A stretch of 64,000 nt of DNA from NCBI RefSeq assembly GCF_012911025.1, contig NZ_WUEI01000008.1, positions 1 through 64,000 of the forward strand. The letters run 5' to 3'. Position numbers and translations under genes: made by a program. Positions within the stretch are counted from its first letter, which is position 1, and each line of letters begins with the position of its first letter. The stretch is from Azoarcus sp. TTM-91 (GTDB lineage: Bacteria > Pseudomonadota > Gammaproteobacteria > Burkholderiales > Rhodocyclaceae). Positions 17,901 to 24,220 of the stretch are shown here, piece by piece. The notes beneath the pieces were generated by a model. That model was not told the origin of the DNA. It saw only the letters and a program-made list of their open reading frames with translations, and did no database searches.

Positions 17901-20900
17901 TGCAGATGGCCGCCGGCACGCTGGTGCCGGTGGGCGGCGAGCTGGCCGCGCCGCTGTCGCTGGCACGCGGCACGGTGTTGAGCGCCGCCGTCTATAGCGA
18001 CACCGGCGCGCTGCTGTACGCCGCCGGCACCGTGCTGGCGGATGCCGCCACCCTGCCCATCGGCACCCGCTTCGATGCCGGCTTCCGCCTGCCGGCGGCG
18101 GCCAGGCTCGCCGCCATGGACTGGCCGGCCGGCGTGCCCTTGCCGACGCCCCCGGTCGGCAACATGGTGACGTTGGCCAGCGCGCTCACGCTCGACAAGG
18201 GCGCGCTGATCCCCAGCGACACTGATGTCAGACTGCCGGGTGGCGTCCATACGGTGGACCTGCGCCCCGGCGACGCCGACGGCAACCAGGGCCGCGTGTG
18301 GGCCGCGGCGCCCATGCTGGCTGCTGGCTCGCAGTCCTTCGACATCACCCTGGTGGCCGGAGCCGACTTCTCCGGTGCCGACCGCCTGGCCACGCGGCCC
18401 AACAGCAGCGCCAGCCTGCGCTTCTCCGACATGCACTATGGCCAGGGCGCGGGGCGCTCCGAGGTGCCCGGCACCGGCGAGCCGGCAGTCTACCGCTGGG
18501 CGGCCGATGCCGACGCAGCCACCTGGGAATCGTGGGGCCTGCCGGGCATCGTGCCCGGCGCGGTGATGACGGCCGAGGAGGTCCAATCGCTGTTCGACAT
18601 GTATCTCATCAGCGAGTCGCCGCTGGAGCTCAACGACTGGGGCCTGGGCTCCACGGTGCTGCTGGAAAGCGAAGGCACGCCGCCGGACTATGTGTACGGC
18701 CCCCAGCCGGTGCGCGAACAACTGCCCAGCGTGGTGCGCACCGGTACCGGCGACCTGCGGGTGATCTCGGCCAGCAGCATCGCCACCAGCTCCCTCTTCG
18801 GCATCTACACCGCCGGCACGCAATCGGCCTCGCTGGCCGCGGCCGGCAGTCCCGACCCCTACAACCAGCCGCGCAGCCTCTACGCCGGCTCGGTGCTGGG
18901 CGAGTTCGGCTCCCCGTTCGAATCCCTGGTCGATGGCGGCAGCGACAGCCTCTACCAGGCCTGGTACCCCGAGGCCGGCGGCAACCTGCTGCTGCGCGCC
19001 GGCGGCGACATTACCGGCGACACCCTGGGCCGCGCGCTGCCGACGGCACGTAGTGAAGCGCTGGGCAACCGCACCGCCCAGCTGAACGGCACCGCCGCCA
19101 TCGGCAACTGGCTGTGGCGCCAGGGCAGCGGCAACGTGGCCGGTGAAGGCGACACCGCCGTGCCCACGGCATGGTGGATCAACTTCGGCACCTACGTGCC
19201 CTCGTTCAGCGAGAGCTACTACGTCGATTTCACCACGATGCCGCGCTTCATCGGTTTCACCGGCATCGGCACGCTGGGCGGCGGCAACCTGGTGCTGGAG
19301 GCCGGCGGCGATGCCGGCATGCTGGTTCCCCGCGCCGACCACGGCGGCGCTTACCTGGCGCGCAGCTCGGGCCTGAACCTGACGGTGGCCAGCACCGGCC
19401 GGGTGGCAGCTAGCGGTGAGCTGGTACTCACCGGCGGGGGCGACCTCGACATCCGCATCGGCGGCGGCCTAAACGCCGATCCGGCGCTGCGCTCCTTCAC
19501 CAACAGCATTTACGACCCGGTAGCCAACATCAACCCGCCGCGTGATGCGCACCGGCTGGACCTCAACGGCACCTTCACCAACCTGCGCGGCGCCCTGCGC
19601 ATGGAAGCCGGGGCGGTCGGCGGCGTCGAGCAGCTCTTCGGCGGCGGCGATCCGAAGGAATCGCGTCCCTTCGATGTGTTCACCTCGTCCTCGGCGCGGG
19701 CCGCGGGCGGTCCGGTGCTGGTGGTGGGCGATGCCGGCGTGCGGATGGAAGCGCGCGGCGACCTGGTGCTGGCCAGCGTGGTCGACCCCGGCCGCGTGCC
19801 CCAGTACCACGGCGGCACGCCCTTCAGCGCCAACGGTGCCTCGTACGCGGCCAACGGCTGGAGTTGGTTCTCGCTATGGACCCCCTCCACCGCGATCGAC
19901 CTGCTGTCGGCCGGCGGCAACCTCACGCCCACGCTGGCCATGCAAGACCGCGACACCACCATCGACAGCCACATCACCGACCTGCACTACGTCTATCCGG
20001 CGGTGCTGCGTGCCGCCGCGGCCAGCGGCAGCGTGTATTACGGCAAGTTCGTCAAATCGGTGACCGCGGGTACCAACAACGATCCGTTCCAGCCCGGCGT
20101 CACCTTGGCGCCCTCGCCGGTGGGCGAGCAGTTCGTGGTAAGCCACGCCGGTCAGCTGGAGCTGCTGGCGGCCGGTTCCATCTACGCCAGCGGCACCAGC
20201 TTCTCGGCCTCGGGTGCCGACCCGACCGCGCTGCCCAACCCGTTCAACCCCGGCTTCGTCGGCCGTGGTGACAGGGTCTGGTACGGGCTGGAGGCCATAT
20301 ACAACGTCAGCAGGGAAGCGCTGGCCCCCGGCGCGCTGCTCTACGCGAATTTGAATGGTGGCGCGGGCCAGCGTTACCCGCTGTTCTCATTCACACCGCC
20401 CACCGCCTCCGGCTATGTGTACGCCGGCCAGGAGTCCGCGCGCTATTACGCGGTGGAGGGCGACCTGGTGGGCCTGCGCTTCGGCAGCATCATCTATCGC
20501 GGCAGCAACACCAACGGCGCACCCGGCAGCCTGAGCACCTGGTACGACGGCGGTGGCGCCGTGGCCTTGCGCGCTGGACGCGACATCATCAACGCCGGTA
20601 CCTTGCTCGGTACCTACGACAACTACGGCAACACCTATGGCAGCCCGCAAGGTTCGATAGGCTGGATCACAACCGCCAGCGGGGCCGACCCGGCCGCGCC
20701 GCAGTGGCCGAGTTCCCAGGATTTCGCCACCGCGCGCGGTAACCTGGTGGTGCACACCAGCGCCGACGACGTGTCGGTGATACAGGCCGGGCGTGACATC
20801 CGCTCCAGCTCCTTCTACATCGCTGGCCCCGGCCTGCTGGATGTCTCCGCCGGCCGCGATGTGTACATGGCCGATGGTGGCGAGCTGCGCAGCATGGGGC

Positions 20901-22555
20901 CGGTGGTGAACGTCATCCCGGGCGACCGCGCCAGCGGCGCCGGCATCGCCCTGGCCACCGGCATGGGCAAGTACGGCGCCAACTGGACGGCTTTCGCCGA
21001 CCGCTACCTCGATCCGGGCCGCCTGGCCGATCCCTTGCTGCCGCTGGCGGACCAGCCGGGCGCCGCCGTGCGTGTCTACAACGGCTCCATCACGCTGGCC
21101 CAGTGGCTGGCGAGCGAGTTCGGCTATACCGGCGACGAGGCGGGCGCAGCCGATTTCCTGGCGGCGGAGCAGCTGAGACTGGACACCGCGCGCGCCGAGG
21201 CGCTGGCCAGCGGCGGCCGCGCGGCCAACCGCAACCTGGAGCGCGAGTACAAGCTCGAGAGCCAGCTGCATCTGGTGAACTGGCTGACCACCCGCTTCGG
21301 CGGCGCCAACGGCCGCGGCCTGCACTTCGACGCCGCCACCATGGATGCGCGCGCCTTCTTCGATGCCTTGCCGGTCGAGCAGCGCAGCACCTTCCTGCGC
21401 AACGTGTATTACGCCGAGCTGCGTGCCTCCGGCCGCGAGTACAACGAGGTGGACGGCAAGCGCTCGGGCAGCTACCTGCGCGGCCGCGAAGCCATTGAGA
21501 CGCTGCTGCCTTCCAAGGACGCCCAGGGCGAGACCATCGCCTACAAGGGCGATCTGACCATGTTCAGCAGCGCGCGCTACTTCGCGCAGTTCGTGGATTC
21601 GCCCTCGACGTGGCGGCCACAGCCGGGCAAGACCTACCTGTCCGAAGCCGAATGGCGGGCCGCCGGCAGCCCGGGCTACGACGTGCCCTTCTACAAGATC
21701 AACGATGCCGGCATCCACACCGACTTCGGCGGCGACATCAGCCTGATGGTGCCGGGCGGCCGCACGCTGGTGGGGGTGGACGGCGGCTATCCGCCGGGCG
21801 CCGGCTCCGGCGTGCTGACGCAGGGCGAGGGCGACATCAACATCTTCTCGCTGAGCGACATCCTGATGGGCCAGAGCCGGGTGTTCACCACCTTCGGTGG
21901 CAACATCCTGGCCTGGTCGGCGGAGGGCGACATCAACGCCGGCCGCGGCGCCAAGACCACCATCGTCTATACGCCGCAGCGCCGGGTGTATGACGAGATC
22001 GGCAACGTCAGCCTGTCGCCGAGCACGCCCAACACCGGCGCCGGCATCGCCACGCTCAACCCGATCCCGGAGGTGCCGCCGGGCGACATCGACCTGATCG
22101 CGCCGCTGGGCACCATCGACGCCGGCGAAGCGGGCATCCGGGTCTCCGGCAACGTCAATCTGGCAGCACTGCATGTGGTGAATGCCGAAAACATCCAGGT
22201 GCAAGGCGAGGCGGCGGGCATTCCGGTGGTCGCCGCGGTGAACGTCGGCGCGCTGAGCAACGCCAGCGCCGCCGCAGCGCAGGCCAGCACCGCGGCGCAG
22301 GACGTGATGCAGCGCGAGCGCGCGGCCCAGCGCCAGGCCCTGCCTTCGGTATTCACCGTGCGGGTGATCGGCTTCGGCAACGAAGCGGCGCCCGAGCTGG
22401 GCACGCCACCGGCCGGCGCCCCGCGCCAGCCGGCCGCGCAGACCAGCTACGACCCCAACAGCGCATTCCAGTTGATCGGCCATGGCCCCTTGAACGCCGA
22501 GCAGCTCGCCCGGCTGACTCCTGCCGAACGCCGCACGCTGGATAACGAACGCTGA
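8954..22555 (+). CDS. Giant filamentous-haemagglutinin-family TPS exoprotein, PdtA-like
   Basis: 4533 residues, one uninterrupted frame. Extended signal peptide (cleavage near AYAQQ, residue ~43). A TPS secretion domain lies at ~135-275, with ADKAILNWETFNVGRNTTVA and IINRNGVVFSGGSQVNLRNL. A very long beta-helix-forming region of GG-ID/G-L repeats follows. A helix-rich insert near residues 4035-4220 and a C-terminal end such as DIDLIAPLGTIDAGEAGIRV fit the DUF3739 family, which is described as associated with VreARI signalling. I saw only two cysteines, Cys2202 and Cys2208. It should be exported by the TpsB at 24221 and displayed or released as an adhesin or virulence factor. P. aeruginosa PdtA is the nearest known counterpart. 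Many long opposite-strand frames inside it are composition artefacts. Confidence 0.9.
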   Translation: MNTQEHSSRRIVGRMSFSLRLSPLASAVALALAAGGMGQAYAQQAFSPAWFANKGAIQSNAAATGRLPNGAPASTLTNPLAQQQRARDELKTSIGNLGLAAQAIALQQAQQAAARQAALRAGGSVPDGLGAGGLEIDSNSLTAGWLNAKAPVQTVADGKTTVRIEQTADKAILNWETFNVGRNTTVAFDQQASWSVLNRVTDPLARPSQILGQIQAPGTVMIINRNGVVFSGGSQVNLRNLVASAVGMSDAQFNKGLFSEAQGSAHIPTFANDLSSTASSFAYGAATGSVVVEAGATISTQKPSSVTEGGGYVLLLGKEAHNAGEIITASGQTVLAAGDAFIITKGLASDANINSTTRGNVVTALTQAGSEAGLASNSGLITATTGDITLTGRDVRQQGVAVATTSVHTRGTIHLNNAAGDATGKITLDDDSVTAIVLDEAAATTLDAQRETLIKDSDKLGDGVAHRRDQSLVLIDTAGAVNFNTGSLTLATGGQILVNAADSEVKAGATLDVSGAVGVRVAMESNNVLVNVQGNEQRDASVNRDDKSLNNKDIWIDRRDLVFVPAGTNGYETDRWYTAGGLLEVGGYLGITGHGVGEWMAQGGTVQFSGGKVSSRAGSLINLAGGTLDVQTGYVSQTYLKGADGRIYNASNAPGDLRYTGLYRGYEAEFARWGVTETYANPLILRDKRLENGYTVGRDAGRLVIATQNATLEGSLDTTVFQGTRQTRARDTALDGYQQAQTAVAQRGQLIIGSWMPIYEAEAGQLRYSPAATVDDVTIGNTAGSGVGGSASHVALDSDWLNSLELGELQVYARRGISVDEALALSNGGTLALHATQVDVNADLIAHGGSIALGNLVERKAGSGAQWVEAPILPFTPTGYAERVRVGDGVTLDASGVWNNLRLDAADISGLPFIHGGSVSLRSNGNIELRSGSLIDVSSGATLGENGKFTGGRGGNVTLGAGMQGGSGLVQLDGEIRGHGVKGGGALLIDHGTLVSIGGSAAQAVEDLPAGTVSELPLRLAGDYVVQPGETIPLSFSITRSVIAPGQAVQVGQGPMVSSTNPLTLQADWLLPGTVMSGGIYHHAGATLPAGSVVTDMSSLPIGYLVPAAVFPNGIPVNPVTTAYTAGTVAAATLIIPAGTRIPAGATMPVTVAVQPFLELDQTLFQSGFSSYSVQGRDGVRMADGTQLAVTMPVLTLDPDAARALPTGEATSRALSVWLPPLQQDDAKRGEVSPRGGASLTLTAGSVYARGDFTMGEGSRIEVDPGRSITLEGNSQITLDGTLLARGGRISVLDGDFGMGVDANLPQGTPNARSLWVGEHALLDVSGLAFTSVAADGRAIGQVLDGGTIELGGRHDLQSRLIESFGGFLVVQDGARLDASGTSGTVSLPGLGNTVLASHGGAIALNANNGIYIDGDLQAHAGGAGAMGGTLAINFETPVYGPVARFTYLGLAVDDAVRVPRELVIEQLYGGSGLAAGVQAGQMHESLAYGQARYGVDAIHAGGFDTASLYVNGLLSFDGDVDLRMNQALYLTASAMSLSAAAPRDSQVKLAAPYLRLAGSAGRQTQDGTLMPNPVFGSQNTSAAGGTLGVPEVAADANLMMSASMVDIVGEVGLGVSGSIILNSGSRDVERDAFGTVRIQSQGDLRLRDAAFYSPGNTTLAAAQIYGSGKVSVGITSTVDQWNNRPRAFHPDRYLTIERMGTVTPATPYSVFSKLEFSAATVNQGGVIRAPLGSITLGETGGNGSTGVVNLLPGSITSVSANGLVMPYGGTADGLIYNYNGADVLYDSIGFEPKVDFQSHAVHAQEGAVIDLSGGGELTGAAFLQGRGGSTDARLNPLVQLGDKGFTLPGLATNPVYAIVPGAQANYAPVGLEKGAGDPAIGRQITIGEGVPGLPAGTYTLLPSTYALLPGAFRVELNGLAASATAFGTTSAMRNGSWSTSARLGIANTGVSDTRTTQIILTAADTVRTYSQYNETSYAEFAIERALREGVPRPLLERDGKAINLQLNTPAAVGSFGLPQLVFDSTVLGKPADGGYGTVARLINASDYEILGTGAAPTAGYGGVSVHADTLNTIGASRLEIGGMLSSNYMNQNTGSLQNANVISIGGRTGNIVLREGALLRAADVFLISGRTDGGITLEQGSGISTLGMGESSYTAGQGYIHTPGSNSVLALSNGQLEMLPPTAPNANSPLDGAGAIEIGVCATGVACSGNTLLYSEGTIATSTDNRFVLGDTVRYGTRNLSLALGGINVGSAEALAAVAASGALPSGMTLNQQVIDRLLLGDTSAGTPALEALSFTARESVNFFGDVTLSTYNPETGKSALQRLVLATPAIYGYGDADSVARIHTDTLIWTGALTPAGAVVAGGPGTGSGKLVVDAREVVFGYGPRTQPDTVRNHERLALGFTSLHLNASERVTATHRGSLAVYQSQGAWDPVAKAYSHSGGDLFISTPLLTGGAGSINKIAAGGDIHVSGTGAPAPDNAALAGSLGAELGLDSRGGSLVLDTAVLLPSGKLSLSAQDDVLLADGSQLDLAGRKIDFYEVSKYSWGGDVTLDSRGGDVRQDEAARIDLSAQYNRAGKLTAQAAQGEAALAGQLAGGASGHYDAGGTLVPYTAGRIEVYGNSIADFAGLNARLNEGGVTGGRSFRLGQGDLTLGDEVRAHEVNLALDDGHLIVNGRIDASGEQAGSIRLAAKEGVTIAGTAVLDTHASVLRRDSYGKVIEAPNRAVIEIDSGRGTLAIASGARMDLGVAGAGANYGTVALNAPRLGGNDVDIDAAGSIAITGAKAIQVNAFITDDSATPGTETTTDGKSYQIIDQDYLDRLDGDSRTFINAARANGTLMNGKLAGLRGYTDVFHLRPGVEVVADLLINPDGNLHVDGDIDLSGHRYASVNPHTQQTSVHGSGEAGALVIRAQGDLDIFGSISDGFDGSRLQTSLDSSGWVLTVGRQLWGGDVVVPHGGMVTLDAGTIFNSGRSLNYDLPIASMQMAAGTLVPVGGELAAPLSLARGTVLSAAVYSDTGALLYAAGTVLADAATLPIGTRFDAGFRLPAAARLAAMDWPAGVPLPTPPVGNMVTLASALTLDKGALIPSDTDVRLPGGVHTVDLRPGDADGNQGRVWAAAPMLAAGSQSFDITLVAGADFSGADRLATRPNSSASLRFSDMHYGQGAGRSEVPGTGEPAVYRWAADADAATWESWGLPGIVPGAVMTAEEVQSLFDMYLISESPLELNDWGLGSTVLLESEGTPPDYVYGPQPVREQLPSVVRTGTGDLRVISASSIATSSLFGIYTAGTQSASLAAAGSPDPYNQPRSLYAGSVLGEFGSPFESLVDGGSDSLYQAWYPEAGGNLLLRAGGDITGDTLGRALPTARSEALGNRTAQLNGTAAIGNWLWRQGSGNVAGEGDTAVPTAWWINFGTYVPSFSESYYVDFTTMPRFIGFTGIGTLGGGNLVLEAGGDAGMLVPRADHGGAYLARSSGLNLTVASTGRVAASGELVLTGGGDLDIRIGGGLNADPALRSFTNSIYDPVANINPPRDAHRLDLNGTFTNLRGALRMEAGAVGGVEQLFGGGDPKESRPFDVFTSSSARAAGGPVLVVGDAGVRMEARGDLVLASVVDPGRVPQYHGGTPFSANGASYAANGWSWFSLWTPSTAIDLLSAGGNLTPTLAMQDRDTTIDSHITDLHYVYPAVLRAAAASGSVYYGKFVKSVTAGTNNDPFQPGVTLAPSPVGEQFVVSHAGQLELLAAGSIYASGTSFSASGADPTALPNPFNPGFVGRGDRVWYGLEAIYNVSREALAPGALLYANLNGGAGQRYPLFSFTPPTASGYVYAGQESARYYAVEGDLVGLRFGSIIYRGSNTNGAPGSLSTWYDGGGAVALRAGRDIINAGTLLGTYDNYGNTYGSPQGSIGWITTASGADPAAPQWPSSQDFATARGNLVVHTSADDVSVIQAGRDIRSSSFYIAGPGLLDVSAGRDVYMADGGELRSMGPVVNVIPGDRASGAGIALATGMGKYGANWTAFADRYLDPGRLADPLLPLADQPGAAVRVYNGSITLAQWLASEFGYTGDEAGAADFLAAEQLRLDTARAEALASGGRAANRNLEREYKLESQLHLVNWLTTRFGGANGRGLHFDAATMDARAFFDALPVEQRSTFLRNVYYAELRASGREYNEVDGKRSGSYLRGREAIETLLPSKDAQGETIAYKGDLTMFSSARYFAQFVDSPSTWRPQPGKTYLSEAEWRAAGSPGYDVPFYKINDAGIHTDFGGDISLMVPGGRTLVGVDGGYPPGAGSGVLTQGEGDINIFSLSDILMGQSRVFTTFGGNILAWSAEGDINAGRGAKTTIVYTPQRRVYDEIGNVSLSPSTPNTGAGIATLNPIPEVPPGDIDLIAPLGTIDAGEAGIRVSGNVNLAALHVVNAENIQVQGEAAGIPVVAAVNVGALSNASAAAAQASTAAQDVMQRERAAQRQALPSVFTVRVIGFGNEAAPELGTPPAGAPRQPAAQTSYDPNSAFQLIGHGPLNAEQLARLTPAERRTLDNER

Positions 22556-22623
22556 ACGGTGCCGTCACCCTCCCGGCCCGCGCCTCCGCAAGGAAGCGCG
22601 GTGCCGACCAACGCCTGTCTGCC

Positions 22624-23283
22624 ATGAGCCTGCCTGCCTTGTTCTCCGCTCATTCGCCCGCCCGTCTGGCCCGCCCGGCAACGCCGCCGGGCAGGACGCC
22701 CGGCTGTTCCCTGGCCACCCACCAGGGCTTTGCACCGCCGCCGGCGCCGGTTTCATCGCAACCGGCCCGGCCGGCGGAAGCGCTGCCGGAAAGGGGGGAG
22801 CCGCAACGCTTCCTCGCCGAGCACTACCACGCCCTCTGCCGCCGCCTAGCGCGTCGCCTGGGCAACCGCGAGCTGGCCGCCGAAAGCCTGCACGAAGCCT
22901 GGCTGCGCCTGGCCGGGCAGAGCCCTCGGCCAAGCGTGGCCAATGTCGAGGCCTACGTTTTCACCGTCGCCTGCAACGCGGCGATGGACCTGCTGACGGC
23001 GGAGAACCGCCGCAGGCAGCGGGAAGAAAGCGGCGACGAACTGGAACTGGCTGCGGATCCGGCGCCTGGCCCGGAGGCGCAGCTGGAAGCCGCTTCCGAG
23101 CTGGCGGCCACGCTGCGCCGCCTGGAGCGCCTGCCGCCACGGCAGCGGGCGCTGGTCCATGCGGTCGGCGTGGATGGCCGGCCGCGGGAGGAGGTGGCTC
23201 GCCAGTTCCGCGTATCCCTGCGCAGCGTGGACCGGGCGGTCGCCCAGGCCAGGGCGGTGTGGCGGGAGGCGGAGGCGGCCTGA
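22624..23283 (+). CDS. Second FecI-type ECF sigma factor
   Basis: 219 residues. The first ~60 are a Pro/Ala-rich, poorly conserved extension, so a later start is possible. Region 2 is at ~62-130 (LAEHYHALCRRLARRLGNRE, then LAAESLHEAWLRLAG) and region 4 at ~158-215 (LERLPPRQRALVHAVGVDGR, then EEVARQFRVSLRSVDRAVAQ). It begins 68 bases after the giant exoprotein and has no FecR or receptor gene next to it. It may share the FecR at 7554, act downstream of the first sigma, or be constitutively free. It is divergent enough from the first sigma to rule out recent duplication. Confidence 0.78.
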   Translation: MSLPALFSAHSPARLARPATPPGRTPGCSLATHQGFAPPPAPVSSQPARPAEALPERGEPQRFLAEHYHALCRRLARRLGNRELAAESLHEAWLRLAGQSPRPSVANVEAYVFTVACNAAMDLLTAENRRRQREESGDELELAADPAPGPEAQLEAASELAATLRRLERLPPRQRALVHAVGVDGRPREEVARQFRVSLRSVDRAVAQARAVWREAEAA

Positions 23284-23314
23284 AGGCGAGGCCGCCGGGC
23301 GTATCCGAAGCCGG

Positions 23315-23361
23315 CCCGGGGCCGGTATGAGCTGACGCCGGGATAGGCCCCGGCACCTTTT
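23315..23361 (+). terminator. Possible intrinsic terminator after the second sigma gene
   Basis: CCGGGGCC (23316-23323) pairs with GGCCCCGG (23346-23353) across a 22-base loop, followed by CACCTTTT. The long loop and short T-run make it moderate. It would end sigma transcription before the convergent small gene at 23445. Confidence 0.4.
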
Positions 23362-23444
23362 CCGTGAATCGAAGCCGCTTTGCCCTTGTTACCGGGCAGG
23401 TCCGCGGCCGACCTCGGGAAGGCGCAGCCGGCCTGCGCTCCGGC

Positions 23445-23867
23445 TCACTGGGCCGGGCGTGGCGCGATCGGCAGGCTGGGTTGCACTTCCGGCGGGCGCT
23501 GCGGATACACCGAGGTGCCGAAGGTATTGCCCATGCGGTGGCTGGTGGCCGCCCGATTGAAGAGGCCGAGCTGGTTCTCCGGGCGGTCCAGCACGGATTC
23601 CGACGCCAGCCCCGGCTGCCCCCTGCCGCCGCCACGGGCCGGCGCCGGCTGCAGCTTCTGTGACAGACAGCCGTAGGAGGGCGCGCGCTGGCCATTCACC
23701 TCCACCTCGATGCAGCTGTCCGGCTGCGTTTCCCCCGCGTCGGCGGCGCCGGCAGCCATTGGCGCCGCCGCCAGCAGCAGGGAGGCGAGGAGGGCGAGGG
23801 AGACGCCGGGCAGGCGGGTTTTGCCGCTGGAAGGTCGTGTGCGCGGGGAAGGCATCGGTCGAGACAT
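23445..23867 (-). CDS. Small secreted protein of unknown function
   Basis: 140 residues with a convincing signal peptide (KTRLPGVSLALLASLLLAAA, cleavage near AGAAD). The mature part has a conserved-looking core, DSCIEVEVNGQRAPSYGCLS, with two cysteines that could form one disulfide. A Pro-, Asn- and Arg-rich tail includes ENQLGLFNRAATSHRMGNTF. The start at 23867 is chosen for its CAGGAG ribosome site and the signal peptide; a longer frame upstream is not credible. It lies on the strand opposite the sigma and TpsB genes, between them. I do not recognise the family. Location suggests a periplasmic or secreted accessory of the exoprotein system. Confidence 0.6.
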   Translation of the reverse strand: MSRPMPSPRTRPSSGKTRLPGVSLALLASLLLAAAPMAAGAADAGETQPDSCIEVEVNGQRAPSYGCLSQKLQPAPARGGGRGQPGLASESVLDRPENQLGLFNRAATSHRMGNTFGTSVYPQRPPEVQPSLPIAPRPAQ

Positions 23868-24220
23868 GAGGTGCTCCTGGTGTGGCGCGACGGCGCTAGC
23901 GGTGGCCGCGGCGGCTGTGATGGGAGGAAAGCGTGGGGGAGGGCGCCCGTTGAAGCAGGCCGCTTCCCCGGCGCGGGCCGGGACGGCCCTGCGGCATTCC
24001 TTTTGTTCAGCGTGCGCGTGGCGCGGCAGCGGTTTCGTGAATCTTTTGTGACGGATGGCAGTTGCGCCCTCCGGCGGCCGTCTAGGAGCACATGAGCAGG
24101 TCGGAGCGCCCGCGCCTGCCAGGAAACCGAGGGCTTTCATGCCCGGCGGTGGCCGCCGTGGAACGGGGCTGCCGGCGTGGCTTTTCTACTAGGGATTACC
24201 AGGGAAATCGGGTTCGACAG
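23868..24220. promoter_or_regulatory. Divergent spacer, small secreted protein / tpsB-like gene
   Basis: 353 bases that must hold the promoters of both divergent genes. The most AT-rich part, near 24030-24056 (GGTTTCGTGAATCTTTTGTG), is the best candidate for a core promoter. No operator repeat or Pho box could be defended, and no RNA gene was recognised. Confidence 0.4.

Noticed and set aside
8954-22555. CRISPR or tandem DNA repeat arrays within the repetitive exoprotein gene
   Set aside because: Repetition is at the level of protein motif pattern; I saw no regularly spaced identical DNA repeats.
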